Source of the DNA: Klebsiella sp. BIGb0407
GTDB taxonomy: Bacteria; Pseudomonadota; Gammaproteobacteria; Enterobacterales; Enterobacteriaceae
Reading direction: 5' to 3'
DNA length: 64,000 nt
Assembly (NCBI RefSeq): GCF_024807845.1
Contig: NZ_JANUEQ010000006.1
Span: 1 to 64,000, forward strand
Part shown: positions 28,808-36,477 of the stretch, one piece after another
Numbering within the stretch: the first letter of the stretch is position 1
How the letters are laid out: every line of letters begins with the position of its first letter
Program-made: the position numbers and the translations under genes
Notes under the pieces: generated by a model
The model's input: the letters and a program-made list of their open reading frames with translations, nothing else
What the model was told of the DNA's origin: nothing
Databases searched by the model: none

Positions 28808-29935
28808 TTAGGATTGCGCGTCTTGTGCCAGATGCAGAGACACGCCCTCTTGCAACCTGCTCATTCCTTTAACCACTAACTGGTCACCTGCTTTCAGGCC
28901 GTTTTTAATCCAAAAATGAGATCCGATAGCTTCACCTGCCTCAACCTCGACCCGTTTTGCTTTACCTTCATCATTGAGCCAGACGTAGGTTTTATCGCCT
29001 TCACGTACCAGGGTCTCACGAGGAACCACTAAGCCGTTCTGTTCCAGCAGGCGTGAAATTTTTGCCTGCACATACATACCCGGCAGTAACGTCCGGTCCG
29101 AATTATCCACTTGCAGACGCATCACCACATCCCCGGTACTGGCATCAACGCTGACCCCGGTAAATAGGATCTGTGCCTGATTACTGTAGGGGGTTCCGTC
29201 AGCGGCAATAACGGCCGCTGATGCCGCATTTTCATCACGGGCTAATGTTCCTGCGGCGGCTTGCAGCATGTTCATCTGGGAAGCGGGCTGGCGGACATCG
29301 ACATAGACTTTGTCTATCTGCTGAACCGTTGCCAGAGCTTGAGTATCGCTGGAACTGACCAGTGCGCCTTCGGTAATAAAGTTTTGATCAACGCGCCCAC
29401 CAATAGGCGATTTCACGGTTGAGTAAGAGAGGTCTAATTGCTTGCGTTCGAGTACTGCGCGCGCTTCAGCAATAGCTGCTTTGGCCTGCTCGGCAGCAGA
29501 AAGTGCATCTTCATAATCCTGCTCACTGACCGCGCCTGAATGTTTTATCTTTGCAAGACGGCTGGCTTTAGCCTGCAATTGTCGGTAGCTCGCCTGAGCT
29601 TTTTGCAGCGAGGCAGCGGCGCTATTAACGTCAGCCTTAAACGGAGCGGGATCAATCTGGAATAACGCCTGACCGGGCACCAGTTCACTTCCCTGGTTAA
29701 ACTTCATTTCAGTGATAATTCCATTCACCTGAGGCCTAATCTGGGCAATGCGAAATGCAGCTACCCGGCCTGGAAAAGTTTGTTCCTGGAATACCGGCTC
29801 TGTGGCGAGCGTTGTGACATTCACCATTGCGGGCATCTCTTCTGTTTGAGCGACGACTTCAGAACCTGAATCGCAGGCAGATAATAGCCATAAGAGAGAT
29901 AACACAGTTATTTTCGTCGTTCGTTTTATCATCAT
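28808..29935 (-). CDS. AdeA/AcrA-like RND periplasmic adaptor lipoprotein
   Basis: A 375-residue membrane fusion protein. MMIKRTTKITVLSLLWLLSAC is a lipoprotein signal with the lipidated Cys in LLSAC. Lipoyl halves (RPQVNGIITEMKFNQGSELVPGQALFQIDP and YSTVKSPIGGRVDQNFITEGALV) flank a helical hairpin; the barrel domain ends with LPGMYVQAKISR and VVKGMSRLQEGV. ATG 29935 or 29932 begins the signal peptide; the open frame further upstream lacks coding character. Divergent from the AdeR-like regulator gene, first gene of the pump operon. Confidence 0.92.
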   Translation of the reverse strand: MMIKRTTKITVLSLLWLLSACDSGSEVVAQTEEMPAMVNVTTLATEPVFQEQTFPGRVAAFRIAQIRPQVNGIITEMKFNQGSELVPGQALFQIDPAPFKADVNSAAASLQKAQASYRQLQAKASRLAKIKHSGAVSEQDYEDALSAAEQAKAAIAEARAVLERKQLDLSYSTVKSPIGGRVDQNFITEGALVSSSDTQALATVQQIDKVYVDVRQPASQMNMLQAAAGTLARDENAASAAVIAADGTPYSNQAQILFTGVSVDASTGDVVMRLQVDNSDRTLLPGMYVQAKISRLLEQNGLVVPRETLVREGDKTYVWLNDEGKAKRVEVEAGEAIGSHFWIKNGLKAGDQLVVKGMSRLQEGVSLHLAQDAQS

Positions 29936-30069
29936 TCCAGTTATTTCCCGATATTTAAAATAGATATCACGTGCTAGAATAATTATATAATTCATATGTT
30001 TACATTGTGTGTAGGATATGTGGAGATGGTGTGGATTGTGGTAAAGATGAGCAAATACGAGGAACAAAA
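29936..30069. promoter_or_regulatory. Divergent promoter region of RND pump and two-component system
   Basis: 134 bases between the adaptor and regulator genes. ATTATA at 29982-29987 gives TATAAT on the minus strand, a plausible -10 for the pump. Short TTGTG-type elements recur at 30004-30040. An AdeR-like binding site would be expected here, but I cannot define it by eye. Confidence 0.5.
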
Positions 30070-30765
30070 ATGAAAAATATTAAAGTTCTGCTGGCAGAAG
30101 ATGAAAACGATATTGCGGAAATTCTCACCGCATATCTGCTGAAAGAAGGATTTAGCGTTATCCGGGCAAAAGATGGGCGAGAAGCAATTTCACTGGTGTT
30201 GTCTGAGTCCCCTTCGTTTGTGATCCTCGATATCCGCATGCCCTATGTCGATGGCTGGCAGGTACTCAGTGAAATCAGACGCAATAATGATGTCCCCGTC
30301 ATGATGCTGACTGCGCTGGATGCCGATATCGATAAAATTCAGGCGCTGCGGACAGGAGCCGATGACTATATCGTTAAGCCTTTTAACCCGGCAGAAGTGA
30401 TAGCCAGAATTCACGTGATTTTAAGACGTATGTCTTATCATCAATCGGATGCCAATCAGCTTTCGTTCAGTACCCGCAATATTAGTCTGAATGTCACCCA
30501 TCACTCTGTTGTGATTAAATCGTCTAATACCGATATTGGCAGCCAGCTCACCTCGACAGAGTTCAAAATTCTGCTCCATCTTATTCGTTACCCTAAAAGA
30601 GTCTTTTCACGTCAGGAAATTCTTGATTACTGCCTGCCGGAAGGGGATGCCAGCGAACGTACCGTTGACAGCCATATCAGTAAACTGAGAAAGAAAATTG
30701 AGCAGGCGGGGCTGGCATCGGTGCCTGAAAGTATTCGTGGTTTTGGCTATCGGCTGGGGGATTAG
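30070..30765 (+). CDS. AdeR-like OmpR-family response regulator
   Basis: A 231-residue regulator. Receiver: LLAEDENDI acidic pocket, phospho-acceptor in SFVILDIRMPYVDGWQV, and VMMLTALDADIDKIQALRTGADDYIVKPFNP, which is strongly reminiscent of Acinetobacter AdeR. The winged-helix output domain ends SERTVDSHISKLRKKIEQ...GFGYRLGD. GAGGAAC precedes ATG 30070; the in-frame codons from 30007 are not used. The kinase gene starts one base after its stop. It presumably controls the divergent RND pump. Confidence 0.92.
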   Translation: MKNIKVLLAEDENDIAEILTAYLLKEGFSVIRAKDGREAISLVLSESPSFVILDIRMPYVDGWQVLSEIRRNNDVPVMMLTALDADIDKIQALRTGADDYIVKPFNPAEVIARIHVILRRMSYHQSDANQLSFSTRNISLNVTHHSVVIKSSNTDIGSQLTSTEFKILLHLIRYPKRVFSRQEILDYCLPEGDASERTVDSHISKLRKKIEQAGLASVPESIRGFGYRLGD

Positions 30766-30766
30766 G

Positions 30767-31816
30767 ATGAAGAAAACGGGTATTCGCTATCAGCTCTTTA
30801 TTCTGACGTCGAAAGTGGCGCTGAGTACTATTGTGCTGTTTTTCATGGTTTACAGTATTTATCTCACGATATTTAATATGTCTGATGAAGATAACTTAAT
30901 ACCAACCACCCATGACTGGATCCTGACGCTGATCTCCAGCTTGCTATCATCATTGATTGCATTAGGTTTTTCCTGGTCTTTTGCTAAAAAAGTCATTATT
31001 CCCTTAAATGCTGTTGCAGAAAGCGCGCGTAAAATTGCAGAAGGGCAACTGAGTGAACGTGCCAGACATAACGTGCGTGAAATCCGGGAAACCGCACTAC
31101 TTATCGACGATTTCAATGCTATGGCAGATAAACTGGAAGTGATGTCCAATGAAATGAAGAAATGGAATGCGGCTATAGCCCACGAACTGAGGACTCCGGT
31201 CACGGTGTTACAAGGCAGAATTCAGGGCATCAGGGATGGCGTATTTGAGAAGGATGACAGACAGTTTTCGATTTTACTGAATCAGACCGAAGGTTTATCA
31301 AGACTTATCGATGATTTAAGAGTGTTAAGTCTTTCGGATAGCGGGCAGCTGTATCTTTATCGTGAAACGGTACAGATGGATACGTTAGTCGTCACCAGCG
31401 CTGAACTGTTCCGTAATGAGCTTGAAAATAAAGGCCTGAAACTGACTCTCGAGACAGAAGAGGTGACGGGATTTGTGGATAAAATGCGTATCGGTCAGAT
31501 CCTGTCGGCATTGCTGAGTAACGCTATTAAATATTCCGTTCCTGGTAAAATCCTGGTGACTTGTCATCTGCTTGCTGGTGACATCCGTATCACGGTTCAA
31601 GATGAAGGCCCCGGTATTCCACAGCAGGAAAGCGAGACTATTTTCGACGCTTTTTATCGTACCGTGAATGTGCGCTCAGAGAAAACGGAGGGTTCAGGAC
31701 TGGGACTGGCCGTTGTAAGTTCTATTGTCAGGGCACATGGCGGGCAGGTGAGTTGCAAACAGAGCCTCCTGGGAGGCTGTTGTATTGAGCTGTTATTGCC
31801 CGCTGAAATTAATTAA
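30767..31816 (+). CDS. AdeS-like sensor histidine kinase
   Basis: A 349-residue kinase: membrane helix near 14-34, short loop (about 35-50), second helix near 52-73, HAMP (LNAVAESARKIAEGQLSERA), HisKA with phospho-acceptor AAIAHELRTPVTVLQGRIQG near 143, and HATPase with ALLSNAIKYS (N box), DEGPGIPQ (G1) and EGSGLGLAVVSSIVRAHGG (G2). The periplasmic part is too short for a binding domain, so membrane or cytoplasmic cues are likely. AGG overlaps the regulator stop before ATG 30767. About 110 bases of its 3' end recur in decayed form at 32284-32395. Confidence 0.92.
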   Translation: MKKTGIRYQLFILTSKVALSTIVLFFMVYSIYLTIFNMSDEDNLIPTTHDWILTLISSLLSSLIALGFSWSFAKKVIIPLNAVAESARKIAEGQLSERARHNVREIRETALLIDDFNAMADKLEVMSNEMKKWNAAIAHELRTPVTVLQGRIQGIRDGVFEKDDRQFSILLNQTEGLSRLIDDLRVLSLSDSGQLYLYRETVQMDTLVVTSAELFRNELENKGLKLTLETEEVTGFVDKMRIGQILSALLSNAIKYSVPGKILVTCHLLAGDIRITVQDEGPGIPQQESETIFDAFYRTVNVRSEKTEGSGLGLAVVSSIVRAHGGQVSCKQSLLGGCCIELLLPAEIN

Positions 31817-31872
31817 CCGCTCGTTTAGAGCGAACTTTTATATTTGTCAAAACATCGATTAATTTCTGCTTA

Positions 31873-32235
31873 TTATAACCTGAAGTCGATCGGTGCATTT
31901 TTGAAAAGGTTGTATATTTCATCGTTAATGAATGGCGGATATTGTGCTTTATTCGCAGCCGTAAGTGCTGCGCTACAGAGCTCAGGGTCACCCCCTTCTG
32001 ATTTTACAGAGAGCAGAGCACCATCTTGTGCGAGCTCTATGCGTAAAGTACAAGTTTTGCCAGAGAAAGAGGGGGCATTGACAAAATTTAGCTCTATCGC
32101 TCGTTTTATCCCGTTAGCTTGAGCATTTAACTGTTCGCTGAATGTTTCATTTTCAGGAACCATCATCGCCGATGATTTTTCCGCATAAGCGTTAAGTGAA
32201 CAAGATATTATGATTGCTATAATGATGTTTTTCAT
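31873..32235 (-). CDS. Secreted stand-alone TolA domain III-like protein
   Basis: A 120-residue protein with a signal peptide (MKNIIIAIIISCSLNAYA) followed directly by a domain matching the C-terminal third of TolA: QLNAQANGIKRAIELNF, GKTCTLRIELAQDGALLSVKSEGGDPELCSAAL, and the end YNLFKNAPIDFRL (TolA ends VFKNAPLDFKP). The two cysteines of the TolA III disulfide are kept. The TolA membrane anchor and long helix are absent, so it should be a free periplasmic domain. TolA III is the contact point for TolB, colicins and filamentous phage g3p; a competitor or modulator role is only inference. AAGGA precedes the ATG. Lies between the intact kinase gene and a decayed copy of its 3' end. Confidence 0.88.
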   Translation of the reverse strand: MKNIIIAIIISCSLNAYAEKSSAMMVPENETFSEQLNAQANGIKRAIELNFVNAPSFSGKTCTLRIELAQDGALLSVKSEGGDPELCSAALTAANKAQYPPFINDEIYNLFKNAPIDFRL

Positions 32236-32283
32236 AACTATTCCTTGTTATTGTATCAGTATTCCAGCCTGGAAAATTGCGAT

Positions 32284-32395
32284 GGTTTTTATCATACAGC
32301 GAATGTGTGTTTACAGAAAATAGAGGGTTCAGCGCTGGGGCTGAATGTTGTGGAATATATCGCGAGCGGGTGAGTTACAGCAGAGGATTCCGTCG
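32284..32395 (+). pseudogene. Decayed duplicate of the AdeS-like kinase 3' end
   Basis: TTTTTATCATACAGCGAATG aligns with TTTTTATCGTACCGTGAATG of the intact kinase (from about 31654), followed by GAGGGTTCAGCGCTGGGGCT against GAGGGTTCAGGACTGGGACT. In frame this reads EGSALGLNVVEYIASG then TGA (32371-32373), a degraded G2 box. Homology resumes at GGTGAGTTACAGCAGAG after a small deletion. Non-functional. Part of a 250-base gene-free stretch to 32495 that holds nothing else I can identify. Confidence 0.8.
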
Positions 32396-32495
32396 TTCAA
32401 ATGCTATCAATTTTGAAGCGCCATAAGCCCTGACTTACAAAGATAAGTCACATTTCAATTGAAATACCGATAATGACGACCAAAATAGTGGATCA

Positions 32496-32882
32496 CTAAA
32501 TATCAACAACCTTGCCTTTAGGCTGATTAATGATCCGCTTTATTTGCCCCATAACTTCTGAAGGATTAATCAATAACGAGCTGATTTTAACATTGATCAC
32601 TCTGAACCCTTCAAACCGTGAAGGGGAATCAATCATGATATCCGATGCGATGATAACCAGATCGCACTCTTCTACATCTTTACTGGTTATTTTATTCTTA
32701 ATACCCAGGACTCCCTGGGTCTCAATTTTCACAGCAAAATTATACTCTTTCGCTAATTTCTCCAACTGTTCCGCCGCCATGTAAGTATGGGCAACACCTG
32801 TTGCACAGGCGGTTACGGCGACGAAATACAGTTTTCTGTCACTGCCACCAAGTATCAGACTTTCTTTACCTGAACGAGTCAT
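32496..32882 (-). CDS. Fructose-family PTS EIIB component (second copy)
   Basis: A 128-residue PTS IIB-Fru domain. The phospho-acceptor Cys is in VAVTACATGVAHTYMAAEQLEK near residue 26; ETQGVLGIKNKIT and ADVVI-type strand (CDLVIIASD) follow. It has a 17-residue N-terminal extension and lacks any membrane part. Its ATG shares one base with the stop of the AraC regulator gene (TAATG), so it is the last gene of the PTS operon. A second EIIB with similar sequence is at 34865-35182; two separate EIIB genes in one operon is unusual and suggests either two substrates or FrwB/FrwD-like division of labour. Confidence 0.9.
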   Translation of the reverse strand: MTRSGKESLILGGSDRKLYFVAVTACATGVAHTYMAAEQLEKLAKEYNFAVKIETQGVLGIKNKITSKDVEECDLVIIASDIMIDSPSRFEGFRVINVKISSLLINPSEVMGQIKRIINQPKGKVVDI

Positions 32883-33736
32883 TACACACTAGCTCCCTTA
32901 TTTTTACGACGGTACTCAAGCGGAGTGCAGTCATTTATTTCTCGAAAAACCTTACAAAAATAATTGGTATCGGTAAAACCGCATTTCACAGAAACTTCAT
33001 TAATTTTTAAATTGGTGTTGGTAAGCAACGTTCGGGATCGTGAAATCCTCGCGTGTTTCAGATACTCATTGAATTTAATATCTGAATCTTTCGAAAAAAG
33101 TCGGGATAAGTAGCCCGGTGAGATACTAAAAACCTCGGCAACGCTTTCACGACTGATATCATCATGAAAGTGAGTATCAATATATCGCTTAACCTCATCG
33201 ATTAAAAAAACGGAACTCTGTGGCTTATGAATGCCTTCGGTTAACTGATAGAGAATATCGTTAATCAATGCATAAATGATATGCGAGAAAGTCCCGGTGG
33301 TTTTGTTCTGACTCCAGGCCAGAGATTCAGCTATTTCAATTAACTTATCGCGTGTAGTACTGCTGGTATTTTCTAAATTGAATTTTTCTACTTCGGTAAA
33401 CTGTGTTCCATCCCAGTTACTGATGCTGAAACCGATATCCTGTTTCCAGAATACAATCGACATACAGATTACCGGCTCATCCCATAAGGGAGAGTTCCAT
33501 CCCTTAGCCGGAATATAAGTGATAGTTCCCACCGGACGTTCATACTTAACGATTTTATCGACACCCTTTGGAATGAGCATGCTAAGCGTTCCTTTAACGG
33601 TCAGCTCAATCCGTGGTACATGCAGGTGATAGGCCATCGCGGGTGCCTGAGCATTTCCGCTGGCAACCAAAATATTCCCTGTATTGGTGGACAGACTACT
33701 GAACTCACTGAGTATTGATTGTATAAATACGCTCAT
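32882..33736 (-). CDS. AraC-family regulator of the PTS locus
   Basis: A 284-residue regulator with an N-terminal cupin-like sensing region (LHVPRIELTVKGTLSMLIPKG) and a C-terminal AraC DNA-binding domain (ESVAEVFSISPGYLSRLFSKDSDIKFNEYLKHARISRSRTLL ... INEVSVKCGFTDTNYFCKVFREINDCTPLEYRRK). It lies inside the PTS operon between the transaldolase and the second EIIB gene, so it is probably the local activator acting on the divergent promoters at 40.1-40.5 kb. AGG precedes ATG 33736. Confidence 0.9.
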   Translation of the reverse strand: MSVFIQSILSEFSSLSTNTGNILVASGNAQAPAMAYHLHVPRIELTVKGTLSMLIPKGVDKIVKYERPVGTITYIPAKGWNSPLWDEPVICMSIVFWKQDIGFSISNWDGTQFTEVEKFNLENTSSTTRDKLIEIAESLAWSQNKTTGTFSHIIYALINDILYQLTEGIHKPQSSVFLIDEVKRYIDTHFHDDISRESVAEVFSISPGYLSRLFSKDSDIKFNEYLKHARISRSRTLLTNTNLKINEVSVKCGFTDTNYFCKVFREINDCTPLEYRRKNKGASV

Positions 33737-33845
33737 AGGTAGCCTGTGGATCCGTTGTTAAAGGACAGGATCGTAGCAATGCTGAAGACATATAACAATG
33801 TTTCTGCCACTACATTTCCCGCCCATATCTTTCTTATCTATGTAC

Positions 33846-34796
33846 TTAAATATACTGAGTGAGTAACGCCTCAAGGTTATTCTGATCGACGGCGAACAAA
33901 CGAATACCTTCAGCCAGCTTCTCGACCGCCATAGCGTCTTGATTATGCGCCCAGTAAAATTCAGCTTCAGAGATAGCCGCCGGTTTAGCATAGATCTCAC
34001 CGCTGTAGTGGAGCGGGGAGGGGATGGTCTCTTCACTGTTACTGAGTTTATCGAGCAACGGCGGTGACACCGTCAGACGGTCACAACCATTCAGGGCTAA
34101 TACCTGTTCCGGGGAGCGGAAACTGGCTCCCATAACAACGGTGCTGTAGCCGTGCATTTTATAGAAATTGTAGATTTTAGAGACCGACTCAATTCCCGGA
34201 TCGTTTTCAACACCAAAAGTCACATCAGGCTGGTTTTTCTTATACCAGTCAGAGATACGGCCAACAAAGGGCGAAATTAAATAAACGCCCGCATCTGCAC
34301 AACCGCGCGCCTGAGCGAATGAGAACAGGAGTGTAAGATTACATTTGATACCCTGTTTCTCAAGTACCTCAGCCGCCCGAATGCCTTGCCAGGTCGCAGC
34401 AAGTTTAATCAGTACGCGTTCTTTCGAAACGCCTTGTTCTGCATAGAGTCGAATAATATCCTGTGCTTTCTTAATACTGGCTTCAGTATCAAAAGAGAGT
34501 CTGGCATTCACTTCTGTGGAAATACGTCCGGGAATGTTTTTAAGAATCAGGCAACCAATACAAACTGCAAGATAGTCAGCGATATCGCTGAGTAATTGGG
34601 TTTTATCTTTCTGTTGCGACTTAACAGCCGTGACTGCATTTTGTATCAATTCATTATATTGAGGTAATTGAGCAGCCTTAAATATAAGCGACGGATTCGT
34701 TGTTGCATCTTCGGGTTGATAAGCAATGATACTATCAATATCACCACTGTCAGCAACAATGATAGTATTCTGCTTCAACTGTTCAAGCTGATTCAT
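33846..34796 (-). CDS. Transaldolase (TalA/TalB type)
   Basis: A 316-residue class I transaldolase, the length of E. coli TalA/TalB. The Schiff-base lysine is in [17 protein letters not shown] near residue 130; [40 protein letters not shown] and [13 protein letters not shown] are family blocks. It moves dihydroxyacetone units between sedoheptulose-7-P, fructose-6-P, erythrose-4-P and glyceraldehyde-3-P. As a gene inside a PTS operon opposite a transketolase, it is probably a paralog dedicated to one carbon source rather than the housekeeping copy. AGG precedes the ATG. Confidence 0.93.
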   Translation of the reverse strand: MNQLEQLKQNTIIVADSGDIDSIIAYQPEDATTNPSLIFKAAQLPQYNELIQNAVTAVKSQQKDKTQLLSDIADYLAVCIGCLILKNIPGRISTEVNARLSFDTEASIKKAQDIIRLYAEQGVSKERVLIKLAATWQGIRAAEVLEKQGIKCNLTLLFSFAQARGCADAGVYLISPFVGRISDWYKKNQPDVTFGVENDPGIESVSKIYNFYKMHGYSTVVMGASFRSPEQVLALNGCDRLTVSPPLLDKLSNSEETIPSPLHYSGEIYAKPAAISEAEFYWAHNQDAMAVEKLAEGIRLFAVDQNNLEALLTQYI

Positions 34797-34831
34797 TGGA
34801 TATACCTGTAGGTTATTTATATTTCAGAACG

Positions 34832-34857
34832 TAATAAGGATGGGCCCCTCCTTATTA
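34832..34857. other. Intra-operon hairpin between EIIB and transaldolase genes
   Basis: TAATAAGGA (34832-34840) and TCCTTATTA (34849-34857) form a perfect nine-base stem. No T-run, so more likely an mRNA stability or attenuation element than a full stop. Confidence 0.5.
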
Positions 34858-34864
34858 TATATTC

Positions 34865-35182
34865 TTAACTCAGTTCAAGATTCTCAGAAATCTTCTGCAT
34901 GATTTTATCACTATGTCTGACGGCTGTATTTGCCCCGACACGGACTATCTTTTTACCTTCAAACCTTGATTCATTTTTAATAGTGATATCGTTGGTTAAA
35001 ATAACCATATCAGCTTTTTCAATATCAGAGGCCGTCAATTCATTTTCAATACCCGTTGCCCCCTGAGTTTCAACTTTAATTATCCACTCTTTCTTTTTAG
35101 CGGCAATTAATAATGCTTCAGCAGCCATATAGGTATGTGCGACCCCAGTAGGACAGGCTGTCACTGCGACGAGAATAGTCAT
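34865..35182 (-). CDS. Fructose-family PTS EIIB component (first copy)
   Basis: A 105-residue free-standing IIB-Fru domain, the standard size. Phospho-acceptor Cys in LVAVTACPTGVAHTYMAAEA near residue 9; ETQGATGIENELTASDIEKADMVILTND follows. ATG 35182 is chosen since the protein then begins at the normal IIB start with CAGG in front; the open frame up to 35224 overlaps the aldolase-like gene. Accepts phosphate from the EIIA part of the 836-residue fusion protein and passes it to sugar bound by the EIIC at 36478-37539. Confidence 0.92.
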   Translation of the reverse strand: MTILVAVTACPTGVAHTYMAAEALLIAAKKKEWIIKVETQGATGIENELTASDIEKADMVILTNDITIKNESRFEGKKIVRVGANTAVRHSDKIMQKISENLELS

Positions 35183-35207
35183 GATATTTACCTGCGTGCG
35201 TATATTA

Positions 35208-36461
35208 TTATTTTGCTGCGGCAACCCGTGAGGTTAAACCTGGCATATTGAAACATTCTGCTTCATTCTGGATCATGTCTTTTATTTTATTAACCACATA
35301 GCGCTCGGGTTCTACGCCGAAAGATTTTAAATTAGTAAACATCTTACGCATTTCAATTACGACTTCTGGTTTCTCGTAATTATAGTGGCCACTAAGTTCG
35401 AGAATTTCTTTAAGCAGGGCTGGCTCACTAAAAATCTGTTCTTCCGATTTATTTTTATGTTCATCAGTCATCCATTTTTCCCACTTGTGGCTGAGAACAC
35501 ATTCCCGGGTCAGGATATTCTTAAGATTTGAAGCCGACTCAATGAAACCTTTTTTTGCCAGATCCTGTTCCACTTCAGCAAGCTTCAGATAAGCACGGGT
35601 TTCGATAGTGCCGTATGCAGGCGCCACGTTCATTGCTGTAATACCCAGGCCTGGGTGTTTTAACAGAATTTCGTCCGGCAGATAGTCACCGTTATGCTCT
35701 TTCAGGCCGACACCATAGCGGGTACTGATGGCTGAAAGCTCTGCTGATTGTGTATCGTTAAAATGCCCGACGTTTTTGGTTAAACGGGTCAGCGTTCCGG
35801 TCTGGCCGACGATAAACAGCGGCTGAGGTAAGCCTTCTGCATCCAGACGCTGGCTCAGTTCAACAATGAACCCTTCATAAGCGCTGATATCTGTCAGGCC
35901 GCCATTGGTTTCTTCGGTCCCGACTTCGTAGAAGAACTCTTTGAGATTATTGGTTTTACGATAGTCTTCGCAGAAACGAATTAATTCAACAGTGCGGCTG
36001 AGCACCAGTTCAATATCAATGACTTTACCTACGACGTAAGGGTCTTTGGTTGGGTCAATATGCAGGAGATCAAAACCGGCATCCATATCGATTTGATAAG
36101 AACGACGGGCCAGTTTCATCGCTTCTTCTTCAGGAATATGATCCTTACGTTCTTTATCACGCTGCCATGGGCCGCCGTGGTCGCGGCAGAGGAAATAATC
36201 ACCGTCAAAACCAACTTTTAAGGCCATGGCTTTTAAGTCTGCGGCAAAACGGAACTGATCCCAGTTATTCACATAACCTGCACCAAATTCATCAGCATCA
36301 ACCTGATTACGGCTGGCGATAAACATCAGTGGCAGATCTTTTTCTTTGCCTAATTCAAAACAGGCCTGAATGAGTGCTGGTGACATTGGGCCAATACCCA
36401 GCATGGTTGATTTGCCGCCTTTAACGATATAATCAACATATTGCTTCATCGTATTTTTCAT
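35208..36461 (-). CDS. Divergent GatZ/KbaZ-superfamily protein (tagatose-bisphosphate aldolase-like)
   Basis: A 417-residue TIM-barrel-type protein of GatZ size (E. coli GatZ 420). Shared features are the N-terminal MLGIGPMSPALIQACFELG, the SRNQVDADEFGAGY stretch (GatZ has SNQVNQFGGY), KVGFDGDYFLCRDHGGPW (GatZ GGDHLGP), GFDLLHIDPT and the central YEVGTEETNGG (GatZ GTEVPVPGG). Overall similarity is low, so this is a separate subgroup. GatZ and KbaZ support a catalytic GatY/KbaY subunit, but no such gene lies nearby. It may work alone or on a different sugar phosphate. GGAG precedes ATG 36461; 16 bases after the EIIC stop. Confidence 0.75.
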   Translation of the reverse strand: MKNTMKQYVDYIVKGGKSTMLGIGPMSPALIQACFELGKEKDLPLMFIASRNQVDADEFGAGYVNNWDQFRFAADLKAMALKVGFDGDYFLCRDHGGPWQRDKERKDHIPEEEAMKLARRSYQIDMDAGFDLLHIDPTKDPYVVGKVIDIELVLSRTVELIRFCEDYRKTNNLKEFFYEVGTEETNGGLTDISAYEGFIVELSQRLDAEGLPQPLFIVGQTGTLTRLTKNVGHFNDTQSAELSAISTRYGVGLKEHNGDYLPDEILLKHPGLGITAMNVAPAYGTIETRAYLKLAEVEQDLAKKGFIESASNLKNILTRECVLSHKWEKWMTDEHKNKSEEQIFSEPALLKEILELSGHYNYEKPEVVIEMRKMFTNLKSFGVEPERYVVNKIKDMIQNEAECFNMPGLTSRVAAAK

Positions 36462-36477
36462 ATTAACTCCTGCTTTT

